Positions 11,066-19,980 of a stretch of 64,000 nt of DNA are shown here, piece after piece. The stretch lies in contig JAFEDU010000001.1 in assembly GCA_018241425.1 (NCBI GenBank), positions 930,001-994,000 of the forward strand. The letters are read 5' to 3'. Both the position numbers and the translations under genes were made by a program. The notes beneath the pieces are model-generated. The model ran no database searches. It worked only from the letters and a program-made list of their open reading frames with translations, and was not told the DNA's origin. Origin of the DNA: Pseudomonadota bacterium. Lineage in GTDB: Bacteria > Pseudomonadota > Gammaproteobacteria > Steroidobacterales > Steroidobacteraceae. Position 1 is the stretch's first letter. Each line of letters begins with the position of its first letter.

Positions 11066-11347
11066 ATGCAGACCCGAATCCTCGCGGCACTCCTCATCGG
11101 CAGCGCACTCACCGGCACCGCGTTCGCGGAGACCACGGTGGTGAACGATCAGGTCCAGCTGGTCCCGGCAAGCGTGAACACGCCCAAGCGCGGCACGACC
11201 ATGAGTGAGGTCGAGAAGCAGTACGGGGCTCCCGTGAACCGTCACCCAACCGTGGGCCAGCCGCCGATCACGCGCTGGGACTACAACGGCTTCGTGGTGG
11301 TCTTCGAGCGTGACCGCGTGGTCGACTCCGTAGTCACCAGCGGCTGA
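11066..11347 (+). CDS. Small secreted protein with BamE/OmlA-like pattern
   Basis: A 93-residue exported protein, about 72 residues after cleavage at A-F-A (residue 21). The mature part contains R-G-T-T-M-S-E-V-E-K-Q-Y-G-A-P and, later, I-T-R-W-D-Y then V-V-F-E-R-D-R-V. A short helix that begins G-x-T-x-x-E-V and ends G-x-P, followed by a Trp/Tyr-containing strand, is the arrangement of SmpA/OmlA/BamE-fold proteins. There is no lipobox cysteine, so it should be soluble and periplasmic. The start is fixed by AAGGAGA 5 nt upstream. It has its own promoter and a hairpin shortly after the stop, so it is probably a single-gene transcript. Confidence 0.75.
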   Translation: MQTRILAALLIGSALTGTAFAETTVVNDQVQLVPASVNTPKRGTTMSEVEKQYGAPVNRHPTVGQPPITRWDYNGFVVVFERDRVVDSVVTSG

Positions 11348-11385
11348 AGACCGCTATCCAACGCCTGCGCCTGATCTTGCGCCAG

Positions 11386-11403
11386 AAGGCGTAGGGCGCC
11401 TTT
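11386..11403 (+). terminator. Candidate intrinsic terminator
   Basis: AAGGCG-TAGGG-CGCCTT forms a perfect 6-bp stem with a 5-nt loop, and its 3' arm runs into TTT. It lies 38 bp after the stop of the small secreted-protein gene. The T-run is short, so termination may be weak. Confidence 0.45.
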
Positions 11404-11538
11404 CCGCACCCCCCGTTCCCCGCGCCCGGCACTGGGCGGACTCGCCCGAAGCACCCCTTGGGCGCGCCCGGCCGCGCTGCCTCAGATACTTCATGTGAAT
11501 GTGGTAGTCTCGCGCTTAAGAGAATAATTTCATTGGGG

Positions 11539-12348
11539 ATGGCATTGTCGGGGGATGAAGGGTTAAAGGCCCAGATCGAGGCCTTGGTGCGCGCGGGCGC
11601 GCTGCGCCGCAAGGCGGCAGCGGCCGAGCTCGAGGCCGAAATCCGCCGTCGCGAGGAGGTCCTTCGGCAGACCTTCCGCCGCTACGTCTCCCCCAACGTC
11701 GCCGACAAGATCCTCGCGGACGCCCAGCTGCGCGACACGCTGCTCGCCACCGCCGACACCCGCACCCACGCCGTGGTGCTGTTCGCCGACCTGCGCGGCT
11801 TCACGAGCATCTCCGAGCAGCTCGAGCCCCAGTTCGTCGTGCCGCTCCTGAACGAGTACTTCTCGCTCCTCACCGAAATCACGTTCCGCCACGAGGGCAC
11901 CGTGTTCCACATGGCCGGCGATGGCCTGATGCTCGGCTTCGGCGTACCGCTCGAGCAGCCGGACCGCGCTCCGCGCGCCGTGCAGGCGGCGCGCGAGATG
12001 CTGACGAGCTTCAGCGCGCTGGCCGACTCCTGGAAGGCGCGCTACCAGGTCGAGGCGGGACTGGGCATCGGCATCAACGAGGGTGACGTCGTCGCCGGCA
12101 ACGTCGGCTCGAGCTCCTACATGAGCTACACGATCATCGGCGACACGGTGAACATCGCCGCGCGCCTGTGCCAGCGCGCGCGCGCCGGGGAAATGCTGTT
12201 CTCGAGCGCGCTCAAGCGCTCGCTCGATGCGCACGGCTTCGACGTCGGCGCCACCGCCCTGCCGCCGCTGCAGCTGCGCGGCCGCTCCCATCCCATCGAC
12301 ATCTTCTGCGTCCCGCTCAAGGAACGCGTCCAGCTCCTGACCGCCTAG
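11539..12348 (+). CDS. Class III adenylate/guanylate cyclase, soluble
   Basis: A 269-residue cytoplasmic class III nucleotide cyclase with a short N-terminal helix (about 8-47, possibly coiled coil) and a catalytic domain from about 75 to 262. Metal-binding Asp84 (F-A-D-L-R-G-F) and Asp128 (A-G-D-G) are present, as are the transition-state pair Asn205/Arg209 (N-I-A-A-R). The purine-selecting Lys is replaced by His124; the second selector position is Thr198. Catalysis is therefore plausible, but substrate choice is unclear. I start at ATG 11539; longer readings enter a region without protein-like character. No membrane helix or sensor domain is seen. Confidence 0.85.
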   Translation: MALSGDEGLKAQIEALVRAGALRRKAAAAELEAEIRRREEVLRQTFRRYVSPNVADKILADAQLRDTLLATADTRTHAVVLFADLRGFTSISEQLEPQFVVPLLNEYFSLLTEITFRHEGTVFHMAGDGLMLGFGVPLEQPDRAPRAVQAAREMLTSFSALADSWKARYQVEAGLGIGINEGDVVAGNVGSSSYMSYTIIGDTVNIAARLCQRARAGEMLFSSALKRSLDAHGFDVGATALPPLQLRGRSHPIDIFCVPLKERVQLLTA

Positions 12349-12373
12349 AGCGCGCCGCGGGGCCGCGCGCCAA

Positions 12374-15193
12374 CTACTGGCGCGGCCAGTCGAAGTGGTA
12401 GCTGAACTCGGCGAAGAACGAGCGCCCCACCGGGCTGAACCAGTTGCTCGAGTAATAGGGATAGGACGTCCAGGTGTCGTCTTTCTGCGGGCGCGTGTCG
12501 AAGAGGTTGTTGCAGGTCAGGGTCAGCACCGCATCGGGCGTGAAGCGGTAGGTCGCGGAGGCGTTGAAGAGCGAGGTCGGCCCGAGCCGCTCGGTGCCGG
12601 CGTAGTTGGGCAGGCCGCCCAGGCGCGAGCCGTACAATGTGGTTGTCAGCGGTCCCAGCGTCCACCCGATCGAGGCGTTCGCCTTGTAGCGCGGGATCAC
12701 CCAGTTGTAGAGGTCGGTGAGCTCATCGTCCACCGGGTCCCCCGGGTAGTACTGGATGGTATGCGTGAGCACGTCGGTGAGCCCGAAATCGAAGTCGAAG
12801 ATGCCGGCACGGCCGGCGCCCAGCTGGTAGTGGGCCTTCACGTCGATGCCGGAGGTGCGGTCCTCGGCGGCGTTGATCGGCAGTACCAGCACCGAGGTGA
12901 TGACCTGGGACAGGTTGGGGGTCGTGCTCACCCCGGTGCGCGCGACCTGGCTGATCGCGGCCTGGCAGCCCGCTGAATTGATGTCCACCGGCTGCCCGCT
13001 CGGGGTCTGGCCGAGGCGGCAGTCGGCCTCCTGCCGCAGGATCTGGTCGCTCTGCTGGTACTGCACCTCGTTCTTGAGCGTGATGCGGTAGTAGTCGACC
13101 GAGACCTGCAGGGTCGGCAGCGGGCTGAAGACCACCCCGTAGGTAAAGGAGGTGCTGGTCTCGTCCTTGAGCGCGGTGCTGCCGTGGCTGCGGCCGTTGT
13201 AGTCGACGTCGCTGCGATCGCAGCTGCTGAAGTCGGGGCCGGTCTCGGGCTGGTTGAGGCGGCACCACCAGTAGTCGGTGTCATCCGAGCTCGAGCCGCT
13301 GGGACCCGCGTAGAGGTAGGAGAGGTCCGGGGCACGGAAGCCGGTGCCGTAGGAGGCGCGCAGCAGCAGGCTCCGGATCGGCCGGAACTCGAGGCCGGCG
13401 TTGTAGGTGACCTTGCCGGAGGTGGTCGAGCTGTACTTGTAGCTGTCCAGGCGCGTGGCGGCGGTGGCGGTGAGCATGGAGGTCAGGGGCGCGTTGAACT
13501 CGACCCCGAGGCCGTAGCGGTCACGCGAGCCCACCGCGCCGGTGTTGTGCAGGCCGTAGTAGCTGCCGTCGAGCGACAGCGGGTCGACGTCCATGGCGAG
13601 GTACTCGTGCCCGTACTCGGCCACCGCGGCGAAGCCCAGCGGGCCCGCCGGCAGGCGGGCCAGCTCGACGGTGTTGATGCTCAGGTTCACGTTGTCGGTG
13701 TGGCTCTTGTCGTTGTCGATCGAGTCCTGGGTGATGGAGCGGAACTGCGCCACCGTGAGCGGGGTGTAGAGGCGGCTCGGCGGGGCGTTGTAGATGTTGT
13801 AGCCGCTGCCCGGGTCGATGCCGAGCGAGGGCCCGAGGTACAGCGCCTGGGCCTTGGCGGCGACCAGCGCCGGGGTCTTGGCCTCGAGGGTGTTGCTGGA
13901 GTGGCCGTAGAAGGCCTCGTAGTTCCAGTCGGCGCCGAAGCTGCCGCGCACGCCGGTGTTGATCGCGAGCGTGTGGTTGATGTTGTGGATCTCTCCGGGC
14001 TCGAGCCCGCCGTTCTCCTCGATGGTGAAGTACTTGCGCTGCCACTGCTCCACCTGGCCGGTGGCGGAGTCGAAGAACGGCGTCGGGGTGGAGTCGCCGT
14101 CCAGCGGATAGCTGTTCTGCCACTGCAGCGGGGTGTTGTAGCTGACCTGGTGGGCGAAGCCGGCCTGCAGGTCCATGAAGAGGCTCACCTTGTCGGTCAG
14201 GTGGTAGGTGGCCGAGCCGTACACGTCCACCGCCTTGCGGCCGTTCTCGAGCGTCCCGTAGCCGACGTCGTAGTAGCTGCCGCAGTAGTAGCCCGGGCCG
14301 CCGGTGTTGCCGGGGGCGTACCCGGGGCGCGAGGAGTAGATGATCGTGCCCTGGTCCAGGTGCGACAGTCCCGCGCAGGTGGCCTGCCCCGGGTCGATGT
14401 AGTTCCCGTCCGAGTCGCTGCGCACGAACACCGGGCTCGCGCTGATGTCGGACGAGCCGGCCCCGCTGTCCAGCCGCGAGTTGGTGAAGCTCCGCTGGAA
14501 GGCCCACAGGGGCTGCTGGTTGGTGAGCTGCACCGAGAAGATCGACTCGAAACGGTCGGTGGAGAAGCCGCTGGTGAGCGACAGGCGCTGGGAAGAACCA
14601 CCGCCGTGCTGGGTCTCCCCGTCGCGGAAGTCGAGGGTGGTGCCGTCCGCGTGCTTCTTCAGGATGAAGTTGATGACGCCGGCGATGGCATCCGAGCCGT
14701 AGACCGCCGAGTCGCTGCCGCTCAGGATCTCGATGCGCTCGATCATCGTGGTCGGGATGTTGGAGATGTCGGTGAAGTTGCTGTTGCCCTGGTAGGCCTG
14801 CGGGTAGTCGGCGATGCGCCGGCCATTGACCAGCACCAGGGTGTGGTTCGGTCCCATGCCGCGCAGGTCGACCGCCTGCGCGCCCGGGGAGAAGCCGTCG
14901 GTGTTCTGGTTATTGTCGAGCGCGCCCAGGTTCTGCGTGAGCGAAGTCATGATCGCCGCGGTGTCCGCAAATCCGCGCGCCTGGATGTCCTCGGCGGTGA
15001 TGGCGATCACCGGGGCCGGACCGGCATCGAGTTTTGCCTTGGGGATGCGCGAGCCGGTGACCACGACGGTCTCGACCGCGGAATTCTCCGGCTGCGGCAC
15101 GGGGCCGGAATCCGCCTCCGCCGCGAGCGCGCCGCCGCACAGTGCACTGGACAACAGGACGAGAGCCCACGAGTTGGGTCGGCTGAAGCGCAT
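12374..15193 (-). CDS. TonB-dependent outer-membrane receptor
   Basis: A 939-residue TonB-dependent receptor. A signal peptide ends at A-L-A near residue 24, followed by an acidic linker and a TonB-box-like E-T-V-V-V-T-G-S-R. The plug domain (about 45-180) contains the family's L-V-L-V-N-G-R-R and S-D-A-I-A-G-V-I-N-F motifs. The rest is a large beta-barrel ending in aromatic-rich F-S-Y-H-F-D-W. The substrate cannot be read from sequence. I prefer ATG 15193 because GGGGG lies 6 nt upstream; ATG 15199 is possible. It is divergent from a secreted cyanophycinase gene 123 bp away, which may point to peptide or polymer breakdown products as cargo. Confidence 0.93.
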   Translation of the reverse strand: MRFSRPNSWALVLLSSALCGGALAAEADSGPVPQPENSAVETVVVTGSRIPKAKLDAGPAPVIAITAEDIQARGFADTAAIMTSLTQNLGALDNNQNTDGFSPGAQAVDLRGMGPNHTLVLVNGRRIADYPQAYQGNSNFTDISNIPTTMIERIEILSGSDSAVYGSDAIAGVINFILKKHADGTTLDFRDGETQHGGGSSQRLSLTSGFSTDRFESIFSVQLTNQQPLWAFQRSFTNSRLDSGAGSSDISASPVFVRSDSDGNYIDPGQATCAGLSHLDQGTIIYSSRPGYAPGNTGGPGYYCGSYYDVGYGTLENGRKAVDVYGSATYHLTDKVSLFMDLQAGFAHQVSYNTPLQWQNSYPLDGDSTPTPFFDSATGQVEQWQRKYFTIEENGGLEPGEIHNINHTLAINTGVRGSFGADWNYEAFYGHSSNTLEAKTPALVAAKAQALYLGPSLGIDPGSGYNIYNAPPSRLYTPLTVAQFRSITQDSIDNDKSHTDNVNLSINTVELARLPAGPLGFAAVAEYGHEYLAMDVDPLSLDGSYYGLHNTGAVGSRDRYGLGVEFNAPLTSMLTATAATRLDSYKYSSTTSGKVTYNAGLEFRPIRSLLLRASYGTGFRAPDLSYLYAGPSGSSSDDTDYWWCRLNQPETGPDFSSCDRSDVDYNGRSHGSTALKDETSTSFTYGVVFSPLPTLQVSVDYYRITLKNEVQYQQSDQILRQEADCRLGQTPSGQPVDINSAGCQAAISQVARTGVSTTPNLSQVITSVLVLPINAAEDRTSGIDVKAHYQLGAGRAGIFDFDFGLTDVLTHTIQYYPGDPVDDELTDLYNWVIPRYKANASIGWTLGPLTTTLYGSRLGGLPNYAGTERLGPTSLFNASATYRFTPDAVLTLTCNNLFDTRPQKDDTWTSYPYYSSNWFSPVGRSFFAEFSYHFDWPRQ

Positions 15194-15316
15194 GATCATC
15201 CCCCTTGACGACCGAGCGGCGCCGGGACGGCCGCGTTAAGCCCTTGTTCGCGCGCCGGTGAGATCCCGTGCGCAGGCCTTTCATAGTTTGTAACATTTTG
15301 GGAACATCGCATCAAT

Positions 15317-16405
15317 ATGAGGTCTATGCTCCGTGCACTCGCTGCAGTGGCCATCGCCCTGCTCCTGCCATCCCTCGCGGCGGCACAAGCCGCGGCTGCG
15401 GCCGCGCATGACTACCGCGACACCAACTTCGACTACTTCGTGAGCGGGGATCCGCAGCGGCCGCGCGCGGCGCACACCGAGACGCTGCTCGCGCTCATGG
15501 GCGGCGGCGGCTCGGTGGACTCCGCATTCCGCGCACTCGCCCGCGCCGCAGGCCACGGGCACCTCGTGATCCTGCGCGCGGTGTCCGATGACAGCTTCGA
15601 TCCGGACGACGGCAACTACGGCCGCCAGTTCATGAACGAGTGGGGCCCGGTGGCATCTGCCGAGACGCTCACGTTCCACAACCGCAACGCGAGCTCCGAC
15701 CCGCGCGTGCTCGCGGTCCTCGCCCGGGCCGACGGCATCTTCCTCGCCGGCGGCGACCAGGCGAACTACATCCACTACTGGAAGGGCACGCCGGTGCAGG
15801 CGGCCCTGAACGCGCACGTGCGCGCGCACCGCCCGATCGGCGGCAGCAGCGCCGGTCTTGCGGTCCTCGGACACTACAGCTACACCGCCCTCGATGGCGG
15901 CAGCCTCGAGTCCAAGACCGCCCTGCCCGACCCTTTCAACGCCGGCGTCACGCTCGAGGGCGATTTCCTGCACCTGCCGTACCTTGCGAACGTGATCACC
16001 GACTCGCACTTCTCGCAGCGCAGCCGGCTCGGGCGCCTGATCGTGTTCGTCGCGCGCCTCAACGCCGCACGCGGCGATGCAGGCATGCTGGGCCTGGGGA
16101 TCGACGAGCGCACGGCGCTCCTGGTCGATGCCGCCGGGCGCGGGACGCTCGCGCCGGGCTCGGCCGGCAGCGCCTGGGCGGTGCGCGCGCCTGCGGCCTC
16201 CGTACTCACGCCCGGGACGCCGCTCGGACTCGAGGGCGTCGAGGTGCAGCAGCTCGGGCCCGCAAGCAGCGTGCAGCTGCCCGGCGGGGCGGTGCGCGCG
16301 CCGCTGTCGGTGAGCCACGCGAGCATCCGCGCCGGGGTGGCGCACGCCGATGCGCTCCTGGATGCGCGCATGCTGCGGCTGGTGGTACCACCCGACGAGA
16401 CGTAA
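15317..16405 (+). CDS. Secreted cyanophycinase-like S51 peptidase
   Basis: A 362-residue exported serine peptidase of the cyanophycinase group, which cuts multi-L-arginyl-poly-aspartate into beta-Asp-Arg dipeptides. A signal peptide covers about 1-24. F-L-A-G-G-D-Q (142-148), G-G-S-S-A-G with nucleophile Ser178, D-S-H-F-S-Q-R-S-R-L-G-R with His231, and G-I-D-E-R-T-A with Glu264 match cyanophycinase motifs closely. The mature enzyme should be periplasmic or extracellular. ATG 15326 is an alternative start that leaves the signal peptide intact. No cyanophycin synthetase is in the window, so a scavenging role is more likely than storage turnover. The divergent neighbour is a TonB-dependent receptor. 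Confidence 0.87.
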   Translation: MRSMLRALAAVAIALLLPSLAAAQAAAAAAHDYRDTNFDYFVSGDPQRPRAAHTETLLALMGGGGSVDSAFRALARAAGHGHLVILRAVSDDSFDPDDGNYGRQFMNEWGPVASAETLTFHNRNASSDPRVLAVLARADGIFLAGGDQANYIHYWKGTPVQAALNAHVRAHRPIGGSSAGLAVLGHYSYTALDGGSLESKTALPDPFNAGVTLEGDFLHLPYLANVITDSHFSQRSRLGRLIVFVARLNAARGDAGMLGLGIDERTALLVDAAGRGTLAPGSAGSAWAVRAPAASVLTPGTPLGLEGVEVQQLGPASSVQLPGGAVRAPLSVSHASIRAGVAHADALLDARMLRLVVPPDET

Positions 16406-16487
16406 GGGCCGCGCGCCGGGTCCGCGTTCCGGTAAGCTTGCCGCCCCTTTTTGGCACGGACCGCTGCCTCCCAAGATCCCCACCGCG

Positions 16488-19400
16488 ATGAGTTCCCCGC
16501 TGCTCAACGGCCCGCGCCCCAGCGCGGCCCTCCCGCGCCTGCGCTGGCACCAGCTCTACGGCAGCGCCGCCGCCCTCGCCCTCGCCGAGGCCGTCGCCGC
16601 CGATGCCCGGCTGTACGTGGTGATCGCCGACAGCGCCCGCGACCTCGACCGGCTGAGCGCGGAGATGCGCTTCTTCGGCGGCCCGCAACTGCCGCTCGTG
16701 CGCCTGCCGGACTGGGAGGTGCTGCCGTACGACCTGTTCTCGCCGCACCCGGACATCGTCTCGGAGCGCCTGAAGACCCTGCACGAACTGCCCAACCTCA
16801 AGCGCGGGGCGCTCATCGTCTCGGCCGACACGCTGCTGCAGCGGCTGCCGCCGCGGCAGTACGTGCAGGGGCGTGCCTTCGAGCTGCGCCGCGGCCAGGC
16901 GCTGCAGCTCGAGCCCTTCCGCGAGCGCCTCGTCGAGGCCGGCTATGCGAGCGTCAGCCAGGTGGCGGGCCCGGGGGAGTTCGCCGTGCGCGGCTCGCTC
17001 CTGGACGTGTTCCCGATGGGCAGCACGACGCCGCTGCGCATCGACCTGTTCGACGCGGAGGTCGAGGCGATCCGCCGCTTCGACCCGGAGACGCAGCGCT
17101 CGCTGGACGCGCTCGAGCGCGTGCAGCTCCTGCCGGCTCGCGAGGTGCCGCTCGATACCCAGGCGGTGCGCGAGTTCCGGCGCCGCTACCGCACCCGCTT
17201 CGAAGGCGACCCGATGCGCTCGCCGATCTACCGCGGCGTGAGCGAGGGACTGGCGCCAGCGGGCGTGGAGTTCTACCAGCCGCTGTTCTTCGAGGCCACG
17301 GCGACATTGCTCGCGTACCTGCCGAAGGACGCGGTGCTCGTGCAGGAGGCGGCGCTCGCGCGTTCGCTGCGGCGGGCGTGGGACGACATCGGCGCCCGCT
17401 ACGAGGACCGCCGCCACGACATCGAGCGTCCCGTGCTCGCCCCGGGGGAGCTGTTCCTCGCGCCCGATGAACTCGAACGGGCGCTCGAGCCCTTTGCCGG
17501 CATCACCCTCGATGCGTTCAAGGCGGACACCGAGCTCGCCGCGGCCGCCCCCGGGGTCCACAACTTCCCGACCACGGCGCCGCGCGAGCTGCGCCTGGAC
17601 ATCCGGGCCGAGGAGCCGTTCGCGCCGCTCGATGCCTTCCTGCGCAGCTTCGACGGGCGCGTGCTGATCACGGCCGACTCCGCCGGCCGGCGCGAGGTGC
17701 TGCAGGAAATGCTGCGTGGGCACGGCCACACGGTCACCCCGGTCGCGAGCTGGCAGGCCTTCACCCAGGGCGCGACCCCGCTCGCCCTCACCGTGGCGCC
17801 CGACCTCGCGGGACTGACACTCACCGCGCCGCAGGTCGCGGTGATCTCCGAGGCGCAGCTGTTCGGGGCGCGTGCCCGGCAGGAGCGCCGCCGCAAGAAG
17901 GCGGCCGACCCGGAAGCCATCCTCAGGGACCTGCGCGACCTGAACCCGGGCGCGCCGGTGGTGCACGAGGAGTACGGGGTCGGGCGCTACCAGGGACTGC
18001 AGCCGATGGAGATCGGTGGCCAGCCCGGGGAGTTCCTGGTGCTCGAGTACCAGGACGGGGATCGCATCTACGTGCCCGTGCAGCAGCTGCACCTGGTGAG
18101 CCGCTACACCGGGGCCGCCCCCGAGCATGCCCCCCTGCACAAGCTCGGCACCGACCAGTGGGCGCGGGCGCGCAAGCGCGCCGCCGAGCAGGTGCGCGAC
18201 GTGGCCGCCGAACTCCTGGACCTGTACGCGCGCCGCAAGGCACAGGCCGGGCTGTCGCTGAAGCTCAACGAGGCGGACTACCAGAACTTCGCCAGCGCCT
18301 TCCCGTTCGAGGAAACCGAGGACCAGGCCGAGGCCATCCGCAAGGTGCTCGCGGACCTGGCCGGCGACCGGCCCATGGACCGCATCGTCTGCGGCGACGT
18401 CGGCTTCGGCAAGACCGAGGTCGCCATGCGCGCCGCCTTCGCGGCCGCCCAGGGCGGCAAGCAGGTGGCGGTGCTCGCCCCGACCACGCTGCTCGTGCAG
18501 CAGCACCTCGCGAACTTCCGCGACCGCTTCGCCGACTGGCCGGTGCGCGTGGAAGGCCTGTCGCGCTTCGGCACCTCGCGCGAGACCCAGGCGGTGCTCG
18601 AGGGGCTCGAGGCCGGCAAGGTCGACATCGTGATCGCGACCCACCGCCTGCTGCACGCGCAGGCGCGCTTCAAGGACCTGGGCCTGCTCATCATCGACGA
18701 GGAGCACCGCTTCGGGGTGCGCGACAAGCAGCGCCTGCAGGCGCTGCGCGCCAACGTGCACGTGCTGACCCTCACCGCCACGCCCATCCCGCGCACGCTC
18801 AACATGGCGCTCGGCGGCCTGCGCGACCTGTCGCTCATCACGACGGCGCCGGCGGCACGCCTCGCGATCAAGACCTTCCTCATCGAGTGGCACGGCCCGA
18901 CCCTGCGCGAGGCGGCGCTGCGCGAGCTGCGCCGCGGCGGCCAGATCTACTTCGTGCACAACGAGGTGCGCACCATCGAGAAGATCGCGCAGGAAGTGCA
19001 GGCGCTGATCCCCGAGGCCACGGTGCGCATCGGCCACGGGCAGATGCGCGAGCGCGAGCTCGAGCAGCTGATGGTGGATTTCTACCACCGGCGCTTCGAC
19101 GTCCTGGTCTGCACCACCATCATCGAGAGCGGCATCGACGTGCCGACGGCCAACACCATCATGATCAACCGCGCCGACCACATGGGGCTCGCCCAGCTGC
19201 ACCAGCTGCGCGGCCGGGTCGGCCGCTCCCACCATCGCGCCTACGCCTACCTCATCGCCCCGCCGCGCCAGGCGCTGCAGCGCGATGCAGCCAAGCGCCT
19301 GGAGGCCATCGAGTCGATGGAGGAACTGGGCGCAGGCTTCGTGCTCGCCACCCACGACCTGGAGATCCGCGGCGCGGGCGAGCTGCTCGGCGAGCAGCAG

Positions 19401-19979
19401 AGCGGCCAGATGACCGAGGTGGGCCTGTCGATGTACCTCGACATGCTCGAGCACGCGGTGAGCGCGCTCAAGGAGGGCCGCGAGCCCGCGCTCGACCAGC
19501 CCCTCGCGGCCGCGACCGAGGTCGAACTGCGCCTGCCGGCGCTCCTGCCGGAGGCCTACGTCGCCGACGTGCACGTGCGCCTCTCGCTGTACAAGCGCAT
19601 CGCGGCCGCGCGCGAGGAGGCCGAACTCGATGAGCTCACCGCCGAGATCGTCGACCGCTTTGGTCCCCTGCCCCATGCCGCGCAGAACCTGCTGCGCATC
19701 ACGCGCCTGAAGCTCGCCGCGCGCGCGCTCGGCGTGCGGCGCCTGGACCTGGGTCCCCAGGGCGGCAGCGTCACGTTCGAGGAGCGCTCGAAGGTGGAGC
19801 CGGCGACGCTCGTGCGCCTGATCCAGAAGCACCCGAAGGAATTCCGGCTCGAGGGCGCGGTGAAGCTGCGGGTGAGCCGAGCCCTGCCCGCGGACACCGC
19901 GCGCTTTGACTACGCCCACGAGCTCCTCAAGCGCCTGGCGGAAGGCCCCCCGGCCCCGCCGCGCCGGAAGCTCGATTAG
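16488..19979 (+). CDS. mfd: Transcription-repair coupling factor
   Basis: A translocase that removes RNA polymerase stalled at DNA lesions and recruits UvrA. It has 1163 residues (E. coli 1148). The N-terminal UvrB-like region covers about 1-340. The RNA-polymerase-interacting domain is at about 495-540 (Y-G-V-G-R-Y-Q-G-L). Walker A G-D-V-G-F-G-K-T-E is near 636-644, D-E-E-H near 737-740, the motif VI region has G-R-V-G-R-S, and the C-terminal TRCF domain is complete. The start is ATG 16488; further upstream the frame overlaps the preceding gene. csiV follows almost immediately. Confidence 0.97.
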   Translation: MSSPLLNGPRPSAALPRLRWHQLYGSAAALALAEAVAADARLYVVIADSARDLDRLSAEMRFFGGPQLPLVRLPDWEVLPYDLFSPHPDIVSERLKTLHELPNLKRGALIVSADTLLQRLPPRQYVQGRAFELRRGQALQLEPFRERLVEAGYASVSQVAGPGEFAVRGSLLDVFPMGSTTPLRIDLFDAEVEAIRRFDPETQRSLDALERVQLLPAREVPLDTQAVREFRRRYRTRFEGDPMRSPIYRGVSEGLAPAGVEFYQPLFFEATATLLAYLPKDAVLVQEAALARSLRRAWDDIGARYEDRRHDIERPVLAPGELFLAPDELERALEPFAGITLDAFKADTELAAAAPGVHNFPTTAPRELRLDIRAEEPFAPLDAFLRSFDGRVLITADSAGRREVLQEMLRGHGHTVTPVASWQAFTQGATPLALTVAPDLAGLTLTAPQVAVISEAQLFGARARQERRRKKAADPEAILRDLRDLNPGAPVVHEEYGVGRYQGLQPMEIGGQPGEFLVLEYQDGDRIYVPVQQLHLVSRYTGAAPEHAPLHKLGTDQWARARKRAAEQVRDVAAELLDLYARRKAQAGLSLKLNEADYQNFASAFPFEETEDQAEAIRKVLADLAGDRPMDRIVCGDVGFGKTEVAMRAAFAAAQGGKQVAVLAPTTLLVQQHLANFRDRFADWPVRVEGLSRFGTSRETQAVLEGLEAGKVDIVIATHRLLHAQARFKDLGLLIIDEEHRFGVRDKQRLQALRANVHVLTLTATPIPRTLNMALGGLRDLSLITTAPAARLAIKTFLIEWHGPTLREAALRELRRGGQIYFVHNEVRTIEKIAQEVQALIPEATVRIGHGQMRERELEQLMVDFYHRRFDVLVCTTIIESGIDVPTANTIMINRADHMGLAQLHQLRGRVGRSHHRAYAYLIAPPRQALQRDAAKRLEAIESMEELGAGFVLATHDLEIRGAGELLGEQQSGQMTEVGLSMYLDMLEHAVSALKEGREPALDQPLAAATEVELRLPALLPEAYVADVHVRLSLYKRIAAAREEAELDELTAEIVDRFGPLPHAAQNLLRITRLKLAARALGVRRLDLGPQGGSVTFEERSKVEPATLVRLIQKHPKEFRLEGAVKLRVSRALPADTARFDYAHELLKRLAEGPPAPPRRKLD

Positions 19980-19980
19980 A

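Noticed and set aside
12374..15208. Long plus-strand open frame antisense to the TonB-dependent receptor (13184-15208)
   Set aside because: Composition is Val/Gly/Arg/Ala-biased without motifs; the receptor is well supported.
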